From Dysgonomonas sp. 216 (lineage in GTDB: Bacteria > Bacteroidota > Bacteroidia > Bacteroidales > Dysgonomonadaceae): a stretch of 64,000 nt of DNA. The notes under the pieces were generated by a model. That model made no database searches. It saw only the letters and a list, made by a program, of their open reading frames with translations, and was not told the DNA's origin. Each line of letters opens with the position of its first letter. Position 1 is the first letter of the stretch. Position numbers and translations under genes: made by a program. Shown piece after piece: positions 17,862 through 27,906 of the stretch. The stretch spans positions 1-64,000 of the forward strand of contig NZ_QVMM01000016.1 in the NCBI RefSeq assembly GCF_010501065.1, given 5' to 3'.

Positions 17862-18917
17862 ATGGAAATTGCATTTATTATTGAAAAATTGATTTTTATA
17901 GTTCTCGTATTCGCTTTAACTATGCTTATTGCCTTGTATGCGACATATGCGGAACGAAAAGTCGCCGGATTTTTGCAAGACCGATATGGACCTAACCGTG
18001 CCGGTATATTTGGGTTGCTACAGCCTATTTGCGATGGAGCAAAGCTTTTTGCAAAAGAAGAATTCATGCCGAATACTCCTAATAAAATATTGTTTTTGGC
18101 AGGTCCGGCTATTGCCATGACTGTGTCGCTTTTAGGAAGTTCGGTTATTCCTTGGGCCGACAAATTTGAAATACCCGGTTATGGCGAAGTCAAAGGTTAT
18201 ATTGGAGATGTAGATGTTGCGATTCTTTACATTGTAGCAATATTGTCTACTGGTGTATATGGTATAGTTATCGGAGGCTGGGCATCAAACAATAAATATT
18301 CGTTGATTGGGAGTATACGTGCCGGAGCTCAAATGATTTCGTACGAAATAGCAATGGGACTTTCTATCATAGCTTTAGTGATGATGACAGGCTCGTTGAG
18401 TTTAGTTAGTATAACTGAACAACAAAGCGGATGGCATGGAATGCAGTGGAATATAATTTACCAACCACTTACTTTCCTTATATTTCTTGTTTGTTCGTTT
18501 GCCGAGTGTAACCGTACGCCGTTCGATTTACCCGAATGCGAATCGGAACTGGTAAATGGCCATCATACTGAATACTCTTCGCTGGGAATGGGATTCTTTA
18601 TGTTTTCGGAATATGCAAGTATGTTCTTTTCTTCGGCCTTGATTTCGGTATTATTTTTCGGAGGTTATAATTATCCGTTTATCGACTGGGTCAGAGAAAA
18701 TTGGGGTGTAAATATAGCCAGTATTTTAGGTTTCTTAGCCCTGTTAGGAAAAATATTATTCTTTATTTTCTTCTATATGTGGGTACGTTGGACAATACCA
18801 AGATTCAGGTACGATCAGTTGATGAAGTTGGGATGGAAGATACTTTTCCCGTTGGCAATAGCTAATATATTTATAATAGGTATCGTAATGTTGGTTGTTG
18901 AGTATTTTGGCTCGTAA
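17862..18917 (+). CDS. nuoH: NADH-quinone oxidoreductase subunit H
   Basis: 351 residues, about eight transmembrane helices. Conserved blocks: YAERKVAGFLQDRYGPNRAG, the loop AECNRTPFDLPECESELV and a C-terminal RWTIPRFRYDQLMKLGWK. It forms the entrance of the quinone channel and links the peripheral and membrane arms. Confidence 0.96.
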   Translation: MEIAFIIEKLIFIVLVFALTMLIALYATYAERKVAGFLQDRYGPNRAGIFGLLQPICDGAKLFAKEEFMPNTPNKILFLAGPAIAMTVSLLGSSVIPWADKFEIPGYGEVKGYIGDVDVAILYIVAILSTGVYGIVIGGWASNNKYSLIGSIRAGAQMISYEIAMGLSIIALVMMTGSLSLVSITEQQSGWHGMQWNIIYQPLTFLIFLVCSFAECNRTPFDLPECESELVNGHHTEYSSLGMGFFMFSEYASMFFSSALISVLFFGGYNYPFIDWVRENWGVNIASILGFLALLGKILFFIFFYMWVRWTIPRFRYDQLMKLGWKILFPLAIANIFIIGIVMLVVEYFGS

Positions 18918-18931
18918 TAAAAAGAATTGAA

Positions 18932-19465
18932 ATGTCAATAAAAGATATATCCTTATCAGGACGGAAGGCAGAAGTTGTCGATAAGAAGATGACTTTTTGG
19001 GAGCGTATATACCTGCCTGCTATAATAGGAGGTTTAGCTACTACTATTAAGCATTTTTTTAAGAAAAAAAATACAATACAGTACCCCGAACAACAACGTG
19101 AATTTAGTCCGGTTTACAGGGGGCAGCATCTATTAATGCGTGATGAAGAAGGACGCGAACGTTGTACAGCTTGCGGGCTGTGTGCATTGGCTTGTCCGGC
19201 AGAGGCTATAACAATGGTGGCAGCCGAAAGAAAAAAGGGAGAAGAACACCTCTATAGGGAAGAAAAGTATGCGGCAGAATATGAAATAAATATGCTACGC
19301 TGTATATTTTGCGGATTATGTGAAGAGGCGTGCCCAAAGCAAGCAATTTATCTTACAAAATCAAAACTGTTGGTAAAACCCAAATTAGACAGAAAAGATT
19401 TTATATATGCAAAAGATAAGCTTGTAATTTCGGTAGAAGATGCTAAAGCTAGAAAGTTTGATTGA
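18932..19465 (+). CDS. nuoI: NADH-quinone oxidoreductase subunit I (two 4Fe-4S clusters)
   Basis: 177 residues. Two ferredoxin motifs, CTACGLCALACPAEAI and CIFCGLCEEACPKQAI, bind clusters N6a and N6b. The N-terminus has an amphipathic anchor region with a lysine-rich stretch. Its stop overlaps a possible TTG start of nuoJ. Confidence 0.95.
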   Translation: MSIKDISLSGRKAEVVDKKMTFWERIYLPAIIGGLATTIKHFFKKKNTIQYPEQQREFSPVYRGQHLLMRDEEGRERCTACGLCALACPAEAITMVAAERKKGEEHLYREEKYAAEYEINMLRCIFCGLCEEACPKQAIYLTKSKLLVKPKLDRKDFIYAKDKLVISVEDAKARKFD

Positions 19466-19476
19466 AAATAATTAAT

Positions 19477-19980
19477 ATGATTACAATAATTTTTTATATT
19501 CTGGCAGCTATAACACTTGGTACGGGACTATTAACAGTTTTGTCGAAAAATCCTGTGCATAGTGCGGTGTATATGATTATTTGCTTCTTTTCTATATCGG
19601 GGCATTTCCTGATGCTGAATGCGTTGTTTCTGGCCGTAGTTAACATTGTGGTTTATGCCGGAGCGATAATTGTGCTATTGCTCTTTACCCTGATGTTAAT
19701 GAATTTGAGTGAGCAGCACGAGCCGAAAAAGAAAATAATTAGTCGTATAGCAGCAGCTGTTTCGGCTTGTCTTATGGGAGTCGTATTATTTGCTGCATTA
19801 TTAAAATCGGTTCCGGTAATAGAAACATATAAATCGGTAGGTACAGACTTTCAATCGGTAGCTGTTATAGGGCAAGTGTTGCTCGATGAATATTTTCTAC
19901 CATTCGAGTTTGCCTCTATCTTACTGATAACTGCAATGATAGGAGCTGTATTAATTTCAAAAAGAGAAAAAAAAGCCTAA
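19477..19980 (+). CDS. nuoJ: NADH-quinone oxidoreductase subunit J
   Basis: 167 residues from ATG 19477, beginning MITIIFYILAAITLGTG, which is the usual NuoJ start. An in-frame TTG at 19462 overlapping the nuoI stop would add five residues. Five transmembrane helices with the conserved LNALFLAVVNIVVYAGAIIV segment, including the pi-bulge helix linked to coupling. Confidence 0.93.
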   Translation: MITIIFYILAAITLGTGLLTVLSKNPVHSAVYMIICFFSISGHFLMLNALFLAVVNIVVYAGAIIVLLLFTLMLMNLSEQHEPKKKIISRIAAAVSACLMGVVLFAALLKSVPVIETYKSVGTDFQSVAVIGQVLLDEYFLPFEFASILLITAMIGAVLISKREKKA

Positions 19981-19983
19981 GCC

Positions 19984-20307
19984 ATGCTGAATAATATATT
20001 AGAACAAGTGGGTATCGATAATTATATTTATCTCTGCATACTTCTGTTTTGTGTAGGTGCAATCGGGTTATTATACCGTAGAAGTACAATCGTTATGCTA
20101 ATGTCGGTAGAACTGATGCTTGCTGCCGGAAATATGCTATTGGCAGTGTTTTCCGTATACCATCAGGATACCAGCGGACAGGTGTTTGTTATTTTCTCGT
20201 TAGCTGTTGCTGCTGCCGAAGTTGCAGTAGGCTTGGCTATACTGGTTGCTATATACCGTAACGTAGGGTCGATTGATACTGACGAATTAAAAAATTTAAA
20301 AGGATAA
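19984..20307 (+). CDS. nuoK: NADH-quinone oxidoreductase subunit K
   Basis: 107 residues with three helices. The conserved glutamates of the proton path are in MLMSVELMLAAGNMLL and AVAAAEVAVGLAILVA. Three nt after nuoJ. Confidence 0.96.
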   Translation: MLNNILEQVGIDNYIYLCILLFCVGAIGLLYRRSTIVMLMSVELMLAAGNMLLAVFSVYHQDTSGQVFVIFSLAVAAAEVAVGLAILVAIYRNVGSIDTDELKNLKG

Positions 20308-20313
20308 AGCTGA

Positions 20314-22188
20314 ATGGAAAAAATATTAGTCATAATACTTCTGCTTAGCCCGTTTATAGGATTTGTAATTAATCTTCTTGTCGGGAAGAGCATTGTCGGG
20401 CGAAAAACAACAGGTCTTATAGCTACAACAGCAGTACTTATTAGTTTTGTTATTTCGTTATACTTTTTTATACAGATTCTGTCGACCGGAACGATAGCAT
20501 ATATACGTCTGTTTGAATGGATGACTTTTAAGGAATTTTCGGTAGATCTATCTTTTACACTCGATCAGCTTTCGTTACTTTGGTTACTGGTTGTAACAGG
20601 TATAGGTGCGTTAATCCATATCTATTCGATAGGATATATGCGCGATGACAGAAATATCGACCGTTATTTCTCATATCTCAATCTGTTCATATTTTTTATG
20701 AATGTACTGGTTACGGGAAGTAACTTGCTTGTAACATTTATAGGATGGGAAGGTGTAGGTATTTGTTCCTATTTATTGATAGGCTTTTGGTCTAGGAATC
20801 AGAAATATAATGATGCTGCAAAAAAGGCATTCATCATGAACCGTATAGGAGACTTGGGCTTTCTTATCGGGATATTTACTCTGGCATATCTTTTCAATAC
20901 TGTCGATTATGTATCGTTGAAACAGTTGGCAACGAGCCCCGATCCGCTGTTAGGAGTGGCTGCTTTTGCCCTTTTTATAGGTGCTACGGGTAAAAGTGCT
21001 CAGATTCCTTTATATACATGGTTGCCCGATGCTATGGCAGGACCAACTCCTGTATCGGCTTTGATACATGCTGCAACGATGGTAACAGCAGGTATTTTTA
21101 TGATAACGCGCCTTAATTTTATATTTGATCTTACTCCGGATATTCAGGCTTTAATTGCTATTGTGGGGGCTGTAACCTCTTTATTTGCAGCATCCATTGC
21201 AATAGCGCAAACTGATATCAAAAAGGTATTGGCATATTCTACTGTATCGCAATTGGGGCTGATGTTTCTTGCCCTAGGGTTGGGAGCATACCATGTAGCT
21301 GTTTTTCATGTAATAACACATGCTTTCTTTAAAGCTTGTTTATTTCTAGGTTCGGGTTCGGTTATCCATGCGATGGGCGGAGAACAGGATATGCGAAAAA
21401 TGGGCGGACTAAAGAAGGTAATGTTTATAACTTATGCAACATTTGCCATTGCAACAGTTGCTATTTCGGGTATTCCTCCCTTGGCAGGATTTTTCTCTAA
21501 AGACGAAATAATGTTGGCAGCATTCGAAGGTAATAAAATATTGTGGGTAATTGCAGCATTGGCATCGTTACTTACTGCGGTGTATATGTTTCGTGTTCTG
21601 TTCCTTACTTTCTTTAATGATTTTAGAGGTACGAACGAACAAAAGCATCATTTGCATGAGTCGCCTAAGAGTATGACAATACCTTTAGTTGTTTTGGCTG
21701 TTTTAGCCTTATTCGGAGGTGTTATAAGTTTACCGGGAGGGCTTAGTTGGCTGAATCATTTTCTTGAACCGGTTTTACCACAGTTAGCGTTTGTTGAACA
21801 TACATTATCTACCGAAGCTATAGTGTTGATGTGTGTGTCTACGGTAATTGCCCTTGCTGGTCTTGGTATAGCTTATTACTTATATGTCAAAAAAATGTCG
21901 GTTCCCGCCGAGGATAGTAAGATTACCGGATTTGCAAAAGTTCTTTATAATAAATATTATATCGACGAAATATATAATGCATTGTTTATAAAGCCGATGT
22001 ATGTGTTGTCTACATTTTTTGAACAAGTGGTAGAAAAGTTTCTAAAGAATATCTTTAAAGGAATTGGTGTCATTTTTGGCATACTTTCGTTCCCTGCAAA
22101 GAAATTGCAAAACGGAAGTTTGGGATTCTATCTCTTCTTTTTCGTTCTTGGTTTCAGTGTATTAATTATTTGTTTATTTCTTGTGTAA
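20314..22188 (+). CDS. nuoL: NADH-quinone oxidoreductase subunit L (antiporter-like)
   Basis: 624 residues, antiporter-like proton-pumping subunit with a long C-terminal lateral helix extension. Conserved GWEGVGICSYLLIGFW (with the key Glu), a Lys in GKSAQIPLYTWLPDAMAGPTPVSALIHAATMV, and HAFFKACLFLGSGSVIHA. Full length. Confidence 0.96.
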   Translation: MEKILVIILLLSPFIGFVINLLVGKSIVGRKTTGLIATTAVLISFVISLYFFIQILSTGTIAYIRLFEWMTFKEFSVDLSFTLDQLSLLWLLVVTGIGALIHIYSIGYMRDDRNIDRYFSYLNLFIFFMNVLVTGSNLLVTFIGWEGVGICSYLLIGFWSRNQKYNDAAKKAFIMNRIGDLGFLIGIFTLAYLFNTVDYVSLKQLATSPDPLLGVAAFALFIGATGKSAQIPLYTWLPDAMAGPTPVSALIHAATMVTAGIFMITRLNFIFDLTPDIQALIAIVGAVTSLFAASIAIAQTDIKKVLAYSTVSQLGLMFLALGLGAYHVAVFHVITHAFFKACLFLGSGSVIHAMGGEQDMRKMGGLKKVMFITYATFAIATVAISGIPPLAGFFSKDEIMLAAFEGNKILWVIAALASLLTAVYMFRVLFLTFFNDFRGTNEQKHHLHESPKSMTIPLVVLAVLALFGGVISLPGGLSWLNHFLEPVLPQLAFVEHTLSTEAIVLMCVSTVIALAGLGIAYYLYVKKMSVPAEDSKITGFAKVLYNKYYIDEIYNALFIKPMYVLSTFFEQVVEKFLKNIFKGIGVIFGILSFPAKKLQNGSLGFYLFFFVLGFSVLIICLFLV

Positions 22189-22202
22189 AATTATAGAGTA
22201 GT

Positions 22203-23636
22203 ATGAATATCGTTATTATATTAATCATTTTACTGGCAGGTACATTTGTTACTTATTTTTCAGGAAATAAACTAGCTTCGAAGGTTGCTATATTATTTAG
22301 TACGCTTGCTGCCGCCTTTTCTATTGTTTTGTATCTGAATTATGGAGCATTGGGAACATCATTTAGTATCGATTGGATCAGCAATCCTAATGTTTCCTTT
22401 TCGCTTAAAGCTGATGGGCTTGCAATAGCCATGGTTTTGCTTACAACAATTCTTCTGCCTATTATAATATTAGCATCGCATAGCAGGAAATTTAAAAATG
22501 CTAAATTGCTTTATAGCCTTGTTATGTTCATGGGTTTTTCTATGACAGGCGTGTTTTTGAGTAGTGATGCGCTTCTTTATTATGTGTTTTGGGAAATGTC
22601 TCTTATTCCTATTTACTTTATCATTGTATTGTGGGGTAACGATGAGATTGTAAAGCGGCGCAAAGCAGCTATGACATTCTTCCTGTTTACATTTGCAGGT
22701 TCTCTTTTCATGATGGGGGCTATTATATATATGTATACCAAAACAGGTAGTTTTCAGTTAGAAGCTTTTTATAATGCTAATCTTTCCCATACCGAGCAGA
22801 TTTGGATATTTTTTGCATTCTTTCTGGCTTATGCCATTAAAATACCTATTTTCCCTTTTCATACATGGCAAGCTAATGTTTATCAAAAGGCTCCGGCTAT
22901 AGGAACTATGATGCTTGCAGGGCTAATGTCAAAAATGGGAGCATATAGTGTAATGCGTTGGCAATTACCTGTAACTCCGTATGCATCGCAAGAGTTTAGG
23001 TCGATAATTCTTGTGTTATGTATTATAGGTGTTGTTTACGGTTCGATAATGGCTTTACGTCAGGATGACCTGAAACGATTTATGGCATATGCATCGTTAT
23101 CGCATGTTGGCTTTGTTGCTGCGGGAGCTTATGCATTAACTTTTGATGGACTCGAAGGTGCAGTAGTTTTAATTTTAGCACATGGTTTCGGTATTGTATC
23201 GCTGTTTTATGCTGTAGATGTGATACAGAATCGTACAAATAAGCTTAAAATATCAGAGTTAGGGGGGCTTTCCTCTTATTCGCCTAAGTTTACGGTTGCA
23301 TTCTTCTTGAGTATGCTATCGTCCATCGGTATTCCTTTAACATTTAATTTCGTTGGTGAGTTTACCATTATGTTTGGTCTTTATCAGGTTAATCTTTGGT
23401 ATGCTCTTTTCATTGGTACTGCTTTATTTTTAGGAGCATTCTTTATGTTGCGTATGTTTCAGCATGTAATGTTAGGTGAACCATACAGTCAGCCAATTAA
23501 AGATTTATCGAGATGCGAAATAACAGTGTTTGCGATAATTGTATTGGTTCTCTTATTTTTTGGGGTTTATACTAAGCCTGTTTCGGATTTAGTGTCGTCA
23601 AGCATAGGGGAAATAGTAATGTATATTAACAGATAA
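22203..23636 (+). CDS. nuoM: NADH-quinone oxidoreductase subunit M (antiporter-like)
   Basis: 477 residues with about fourteen helices. Conserved FWEMSLIPIYFIIVLWG and the Lys-containing AIKIPIFPFHTWQANVYQKAP. Second antiporter-like pump of the membrane arm. The distal position in the operon, between L and N, is the standard order. Confidence 0.96.
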   Translation: MNIVIILIILLAGTFVTYFSGNKLASKVAILFSTLAAAFSIVLYLNYGALGTSFSIDWISNPNVSFSLKADGLAIAMVLLTTILLPIIILASHSRKFKNAKLLYSLVMFMGFSMTGVFLSSDALLYYVFWEMSLIPIYFIIVLWGNDEIVKRRKAAMTFFLFTFAGSLFMMGAIIYMYTKTGSFQLEAFYNANLSHTEQIWIFFAFFLAYAIKIPIFPFHTWQANVYQKAPAIGTMMLAGLMSKMGAYSVMRWQLPVTPYASQEFRSIILVLCIIGVVYGSIMALRQDDLKRFMAYASLSHVGFVAAGAYALTFDGLEGAVVLILAHGFGIVSLFYAVDVIQNRTNKLKISELGGLSSYSPKFTVAFFLSMLSSIGIPLTFNFVGEFTIMFGLYQVNLWYALFIGTALFLGAFFMLRMFQHVMLGEPYSQPIKDLSRCEITVFAIIVLVLLFFGVYTKPVSDLVSSSIGEIVMYINR

Positions 23637-23653
23637 AAATATTTAAAGATATA

Positions 23654-25045
23654 ATGAGTACATTAATAGCCATCTCGGGATTAGGTATAATTTGCCTTTT
23701 ATTAGAGATTCTTAATCTGAGAAAGATTCTTATTCCTGTTACACTTTTGGGGCTGATAGCTATATTGGTTTTCGCATTTGTTGAGTTTCGTATAGGTGAA
23801 CCATTGATGGGGGCTGATAAATATAATATGGTAGCGACTTCTTCGTTTTCGCAAGCCTTTTCTATCCTGTTTATTTTGCTGACCATTTTCATTGTAGCGA
23901 TGAGTGCTAAGTTCTATCAGGATAAGATAACGAAAATAGCCGATTATGTTTCTCTTAAAGTATTTATGCTTGCCGGAGCAGTGGCTATGGTTGCTTTTGG
24001 TAATTTTGTAGTGTTCTTTATCGGGCTCGAAGTTTTATCTATAGCTGCTTACGTGTTAGCGTCGAGCGAGCCGAAGAATATAAGAAGCAATGAGGCCGGA
24101 ATGAAGTATTTTATCATGGGAGCTTTTGCGTCGAGTTTCATAATGTTTGGAATTGCTCTTATTTATGGTGCTACGGGTTCGTTCGATTCGGCAGAGATAA
24201 CAACATTCTCTTTATCTCAGGCAAATTCTCTTCCAGTATGGTTTAATCTTGGTTTTGTAATGGTTACGGTGGGTATGATGTTTAAGGCATCTATTGTTCC
24301 TTTCCATTTCTGGGCTCCGGATGTGTACGAAGGATCTCCTACGCTTGTTACAGCTACAATGAGTACTTTGGTTAAAGTAGCTGCAATAGGTGCTTTATTC
24401 AAGCTTATGTCTATATTATCGGTTGGTATTACTCCTGCATACGAAACAATTTTGGTAGTATTGTCCATACTTACTATGTTGGTAGGTAATATTACAGCCA
24501 TTAAACAGAAAAATATCAAGCGTATGATGGCATATTCAGGTATCTCACATGCCGGATTTATGATGATGACATTTTTGGCTGTAGAAACATCGGCAAATGC
24601 GGTGTTGTATTATGCTTCGGCATATAGTTTGGCGGGTATTGCAGCTTTTGCTGTTATTCTAGCTGTGTGTCAAGGTAAAGACAATGAAGATATAGAGAAC
24701 TTCTTCGGATTGCTAAAGCGCGAACCGATATTAACTGCGGTATTGATAGGAGCCTTATTATCATTGAGTGGTATACCTATCTTTGCGGGATTCTTTGCCA
24801 AGTTCTTTGTATTCGGACAAATGTCGCAGGCAAGCCACCTTATATTGGTGTTTTTCGGTATAGTAAACTCTGTTATAGCAGTATATTACTATTTGGGAGT
24901 TGGTAATGTGATGGTTACAAAAGAACCCGTATCGACAGAACATTTGCCTGTGCCTTTAGTATACAAAGCTGTGGCGGTAATTGCAATTACTCTTAATATA
25001 TTATTGGGTATGTTCCCTGATATAATAATGGGCTTACATTTGTAA
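23654..25045 (+). CDS. nuoN: NADH-quinone oxidoreductase subunit N (antiporter-like)
   Basis: 463 residues, third antiporter-like subunit. Conserved FIGLEVLSIAAYVLA, the Lys-containing MFKASIVPFHFWAPDVYEGSPTL and IKRMMAYSGISHAGFMMM. Last gene of the operon, followed by a terminator shared with the convergent flavin reductase. Confidence 0.95.
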   Translation: MSTLIAISGLGIICLLLEILNLRKILIPVTLLGLIAILVFAFVEFRIGEPLMGADKYNMVATSSFSQAFSILFILLTIFIVAMSAKFYQDKITKIADYVSLKVFMLAGAVAMVAFGNFVVFFIGLEVLSIAAYVLASSEPKNIRSNEAGMKYFIMGAFASSFIMFGIALIYGATGSFDSAEITTFSLSQANSLPVWFNLGFVMVTVGMMFKASIVPFHFWAPDVYEGSPTLVTATMSTLVKVAAIGALFKLMSILSVGITPAYETILVVLSILTMLVGNITAIKQKNIKRMMAYSGISHAGFMMMTFLAVETSANAVLYYASAYSLAGIAAFAVILAVCQGKDNEDIENFFGLLKREPILTAVLIGALLSLSGIPIFAGFFAKFFVFGQMSQASHLILVFFGIVNSVIAVYYYLGVGNVMVTKEPVSTEHLPVPLVYKAVAVIAITLNILLGMFPDIIMGLHL

Positions 25046-25077
25046 CCCAAGTTAAGATATAACTTGTAAAAGAGTAT

Positions 25078-25110
25078 AAGGAGAAGCTTTATAAGTTTTC
25101 TCCTTTTTTC
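25078..25110. terminator. Terminator of the nuo operon, overlapping the end of the flavin reductase gene
   Basis: AAGGAGAA pairs with TTCTCCTT and is followed by T-rich sequence. The last codons of the minus-strand flavin reductase lie inside the hairpin, so both transcripts use the same DNA. Confidence 0.8.
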
Positions 25111-25664
25111 TTTACCGACCACCCGAAGTGTCCAAGATTCTCGCCCAGTCCATAATATTGTCCGTGCGAATAGGATAGTAACTTCGCTTTTTCGAGTTCG
25201 AACTTACCAGTTTCGGGGTTGATGAATTTCTCATCTGCTTTTACATTTACAACATCGGCAATAAACATATCATGCGAACCGAGACTTATTATTTCACGTA
25301 CGCGGCATTCTATATTTAACGGGCTTTCTTTTATTATTGGAGCCTGAACAATTGCTGCCTTTTCCGGAGTCAGATTCATCTCTTTAAATTTATTGAAGTC
25401 CTTTCCCGAACGAACACCGCACCAATCTGTTTCGCGAGCCAGCTCTTCGGTTGTTATATTGATAACAAACTCCATATTACGTTTTATTATGTTGTAAGAG
25501 TGGCGCTCGGGGCGTATTGATATATAGCACATTGGCGGATTTGTGCATATTGTGCCTACCCAACTGGCGGTGATAATATTATATTCTTCGGGAGAGCTTC
25601 CACAGCTTATCATTACAGCGGGAAGCGGGTAAATCATTGTACCGGGTTTCCAGTCTTGTTTCAT
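25089..25664 (-). CDS. Flavin reductase family protein
   Basis: 191 residues with the FMN-binding split-barrel fold. Seen: MIYPLPAVMISCGS, TASWVGTICTNPPMCYISIRPERHSYNII and an HDMFIADVV segment near the C-terminus. Such proteins bind FMN tightly and serve as NAD(P)H:flavin reductases or redox proteins; the partner is unknown. Its start lies 8 nt after the stop of the DUF4954 gene, so the two are probably co-transcribed. Confidence 0.9.
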   Translation of the reverse strand: MKQDWKPGTMIYPLPAVMISCGSSPEEYNIITASWVGTICTNPPMCYISIRPERHSYNIIKRNMEFVINITTEELARETDWCGVRSGKDFNKFKEMNLTPEKAAIVQAPIIKESPLNIECRVREIISLGSHDMFIADVVNVKADEKFINPETGKFELEKAKLLSYSHGQYYGLGENLGHFGWSVKKKGENL

Positions 25665-25672
25665 TTATTCTC

Positions 25673-27637
25673 TTAATTATTTATTCTTTCGATAAGAGCA
25701 TTGTATGTTGCCCAATATTGGTCTATTTGTTTTTTGATATCGGAAACAAAAGTATTATCTTCAATTTTTCCCCGAACTTCTAATATGTCGTTTGATTTGT
25801 CTGTTTCAGTGCCGTCTGCGCCAAAACCTATAGTTGCACTGCTATTGAATTCTTTTTCCGCATCCTTAAAGATGAGTTCGTCTAACTCAATTGATGAGTC
25901 GCGCCATAATATCAGTATTTTCTTAAGGTTTTCGGTTTGGGTGTTTTGGTCTAAATCATAATACTGAAATAACATATTACAAACCCATTTCCATTCCATC
26001 TCTTTGAATAATGAGTGTAATTTACCGAAGCGTGTGTTGATTTCGTTGATATCCGCTGCTTCACCTTTTTCAATATCCTGTAAAATCTTGTCAATATCTG
26101 GTTTTGGTGCTATTAATCCCGATATGTCGAGCCAATTATTTGAGTGGTAATGTGTTGATTCTGATGCTACTGGTCTTCCAGACTGTATGCGTTGAACCAA
26201 AATATCGCCGAAATATTTATCGACAGCCATTCGGTATAGCCGTAGCCCTTTCTGAAGAGCAGAGTTTGTAATTATACAGTTGTTATAGGTATATTGCAGG
26301 GTATTAACACCCTCTTTCTCCTGAAGCTGACTTAAAACATTGATGCCTTCTAATATTTTGCCTATAGAGTAAGGGTTTAATAATGTAAGGTTCAGACAAT
26401 CGAGTAAATCTTCATCTTCCCGAAGATCTCTTTTAGGCCATTTTTGTGCATCGCGGGCTGTGCCTACAGTTTTAAGGTTCACAGCCGGGACAAGATATGT
26501 TTTTCCTTCGTTCTCTATTAAATAGGAGAAAGGTAATGATGACGTGTCAGGGTGGCTGTAATGTTTTCCCATAATCAACGAAAATGCACCTATTCGGGCA
26601 GGCCATAGCATGTATGATCCACTGGATGTTCGTCCTCCACGTTCAACAATCCCCTGATGTATTGGCCCTAACTTATAAGCATGATTGCTTTGGTTAGATC
26701 CTGATCCAATATTGGCGAAAGAAAACATGCCGCCAATAAGTAAAGTGGATTTGTGATGTGTGACAGTATAAGGACCTGCGAATATTGAACAGGCTTCGCC
26801 ATTTTCGCCCTGACTGTTTGCAAAGAATAACGAATCGGAAGCCGTGAACCCATTTCCTAATTTACATGCCTGACCAATGAAACAACGGTTAATTATCGCA
26901 TTGTTGTCGATGGTTGTTCCCGAGCATATAATAAAATCTTTTGCTATTACCCCATTTCTGATATATACAGAAGCAGACGAATTGCTATTTAGGCTTCCGT
27001 TTATAAGGCTTAAAGCTCCTTCAATCTGACAAAAATTTCCAATTTTTACATTTTCGATATGTTGAGTATTTCTGACGATTGCATTTTTGCCGATATATCC
27101 TGTTTCGGAAGACTGATTTTGAGAGTAATTATATATAATTCCATCTATTTTTTTTATTAGTTCGGGTTTGTAGCGGTATAACGTATATATGTAAGCTAAG
27201 TGTGCCGACATTTTGTCGAAAATAGCAACTTCTCGTCCTCCCGTTTCGTCCAGAACAGCGACTATTGTTCCATTTCCGAAAGATGTTTTTTTGTTTACAA
27301 CTATTGTTCCTACGTTCTCAATAACAGAGTCTTCGTGAATATGGTAATTAGCAATATACCCGTGTATGTTTGTTATTAATACATTATCCTCTATTACACA
27401 GTTGTGTATAGATGCATTGAATATACCCGAATGTTTAGATATACCGCCTTTAAATTCAAACTCTTTATTAAAAACGCCAAGCTTTACTTTTCCCGAGAAT
27501 GTTGTATTTTTTACATATTCTGGCAAAAAATTATCTGCTACTTCCAGATTATCCCAATCGGTGCAAATACAGTTGTTATGTAGCAGCACATCAATTTCTT
27601 GTTCTGTCAGTTTTCTGTATTTTGTATTCGTTCCCAT
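25673..27637 (-). CDS. DUF4954 family protein, predicted left-handed beta-helix
   Basis: 654 residues. I recognise the Bacteroidota DUF4954 type; the biochemical function is not known to me. The region about 75-400 is rich in short hexapeptide-like repeats (IGKNAIVRNT, IGNFCQIEGA, NAIINRCFIGQACKLGNG), the pattern of a left-handed beta-helix as in sugar-phosphate nucleotidyl- and acyltransferases. The C-terminal third (about 450-654) is predicted helical. It is probably cytoplasmic, as no signal peptide is seen. Probably in one transcript with the flavin reductase that follows 8 nt later. Confidence 0.8.
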   Translation of the reverse strand: MGTNTKYRKLTEQEIDVLLHNNCICTDWDNLEVADNFLPEYVKNTTFSGKVKLGVFNKEFEFKGGISKHSGIFNASIHNCVIEDNVLITNIHGYIANYHIHEDSVIENVGTIVVNKKTSFGNGTIVAVLDETGGREVAIFDKMSAHLAYIYTLYRYKPELIKKIDGIIYNYSQNQSSETGYIGKNAIVRNTQHIENVKIGNFCQIEGALSLINGSLNSNSSASVYIRNGVIAKDFIICSGTTIDNNAIINRCFIGQACKLGNGFTASDSLFFANSQGENGEACSIFAGPYTVTHHKSTLLIGGMFSFANIGSGSNQSNHAYKLGPIHQGIVERGGRTSSGSYMLWPARIGAFSLIMGKHYSHPDTSSLPFSYLIENEGKTYLVPAVNLKTVGTARDAQKWPKRDLREDEDLLDCLNLTLLNPYSIGKILEGINVLSQLQEKEGVNTLQYTYNNCIITNSALQKGLRLYRMAVDKYFGDILVQRIQSGRPVASESTHYHSNNWLDISGLIAPKPDIDKILQDIEKGEAADINEINTRFGKLHSLFKEMEWKWVCNMLFQYYDLDQNTQTENLKKILILWRDSSIELDELIFKDAEKEFNSSATIGFGADGTETDKSNDILEVRGKIEDNTFVSDIKKQIDQYWATYNALIERINN

Positions 27638-27681
27638 TTCGATTGTTTTTAAACGGATTATAGTAACTTAATGTATATATT

Positions 27682-27900
27682 AATTCTACTTGTGTAGAAT
27701 TAAAGCTCTGCTGTAATGCCTTGTAATGTGTTTTTTTATAAAACCTGACATATCTGACAACATTAAGTTATTTTGGTTTACTGTTGGTTGAGAACTGTAA
27801 ACCGATAAAACCTGACACACCTGACAGTTTTTTTCTGTTTTATCTACAACTTTAATGGATAACGTTTTTTATGACCGTTAGCCTTTAATATATAGATAAA
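27682..27900 (-). repeat. Composite intergenic repeat, locus 2 (long form)
   Basis: Minus-strand copy that starts 7 nt after the hflX stop with the TTTATCTATA cap (27891-27900 on the plus strand as TATAGATAAA). It has two GTCAG boxes (about 27805-27828 and 27740-27762) and one AATTCTA-N6-TAGAATT inverted repeat at 27682-27701. The second box is 59 nt from the inverted repeat. It ends 45 nt before the DUF4954 start codon. Confidence 0.8.
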
Positions 27901-27906
27901 TAAAAG

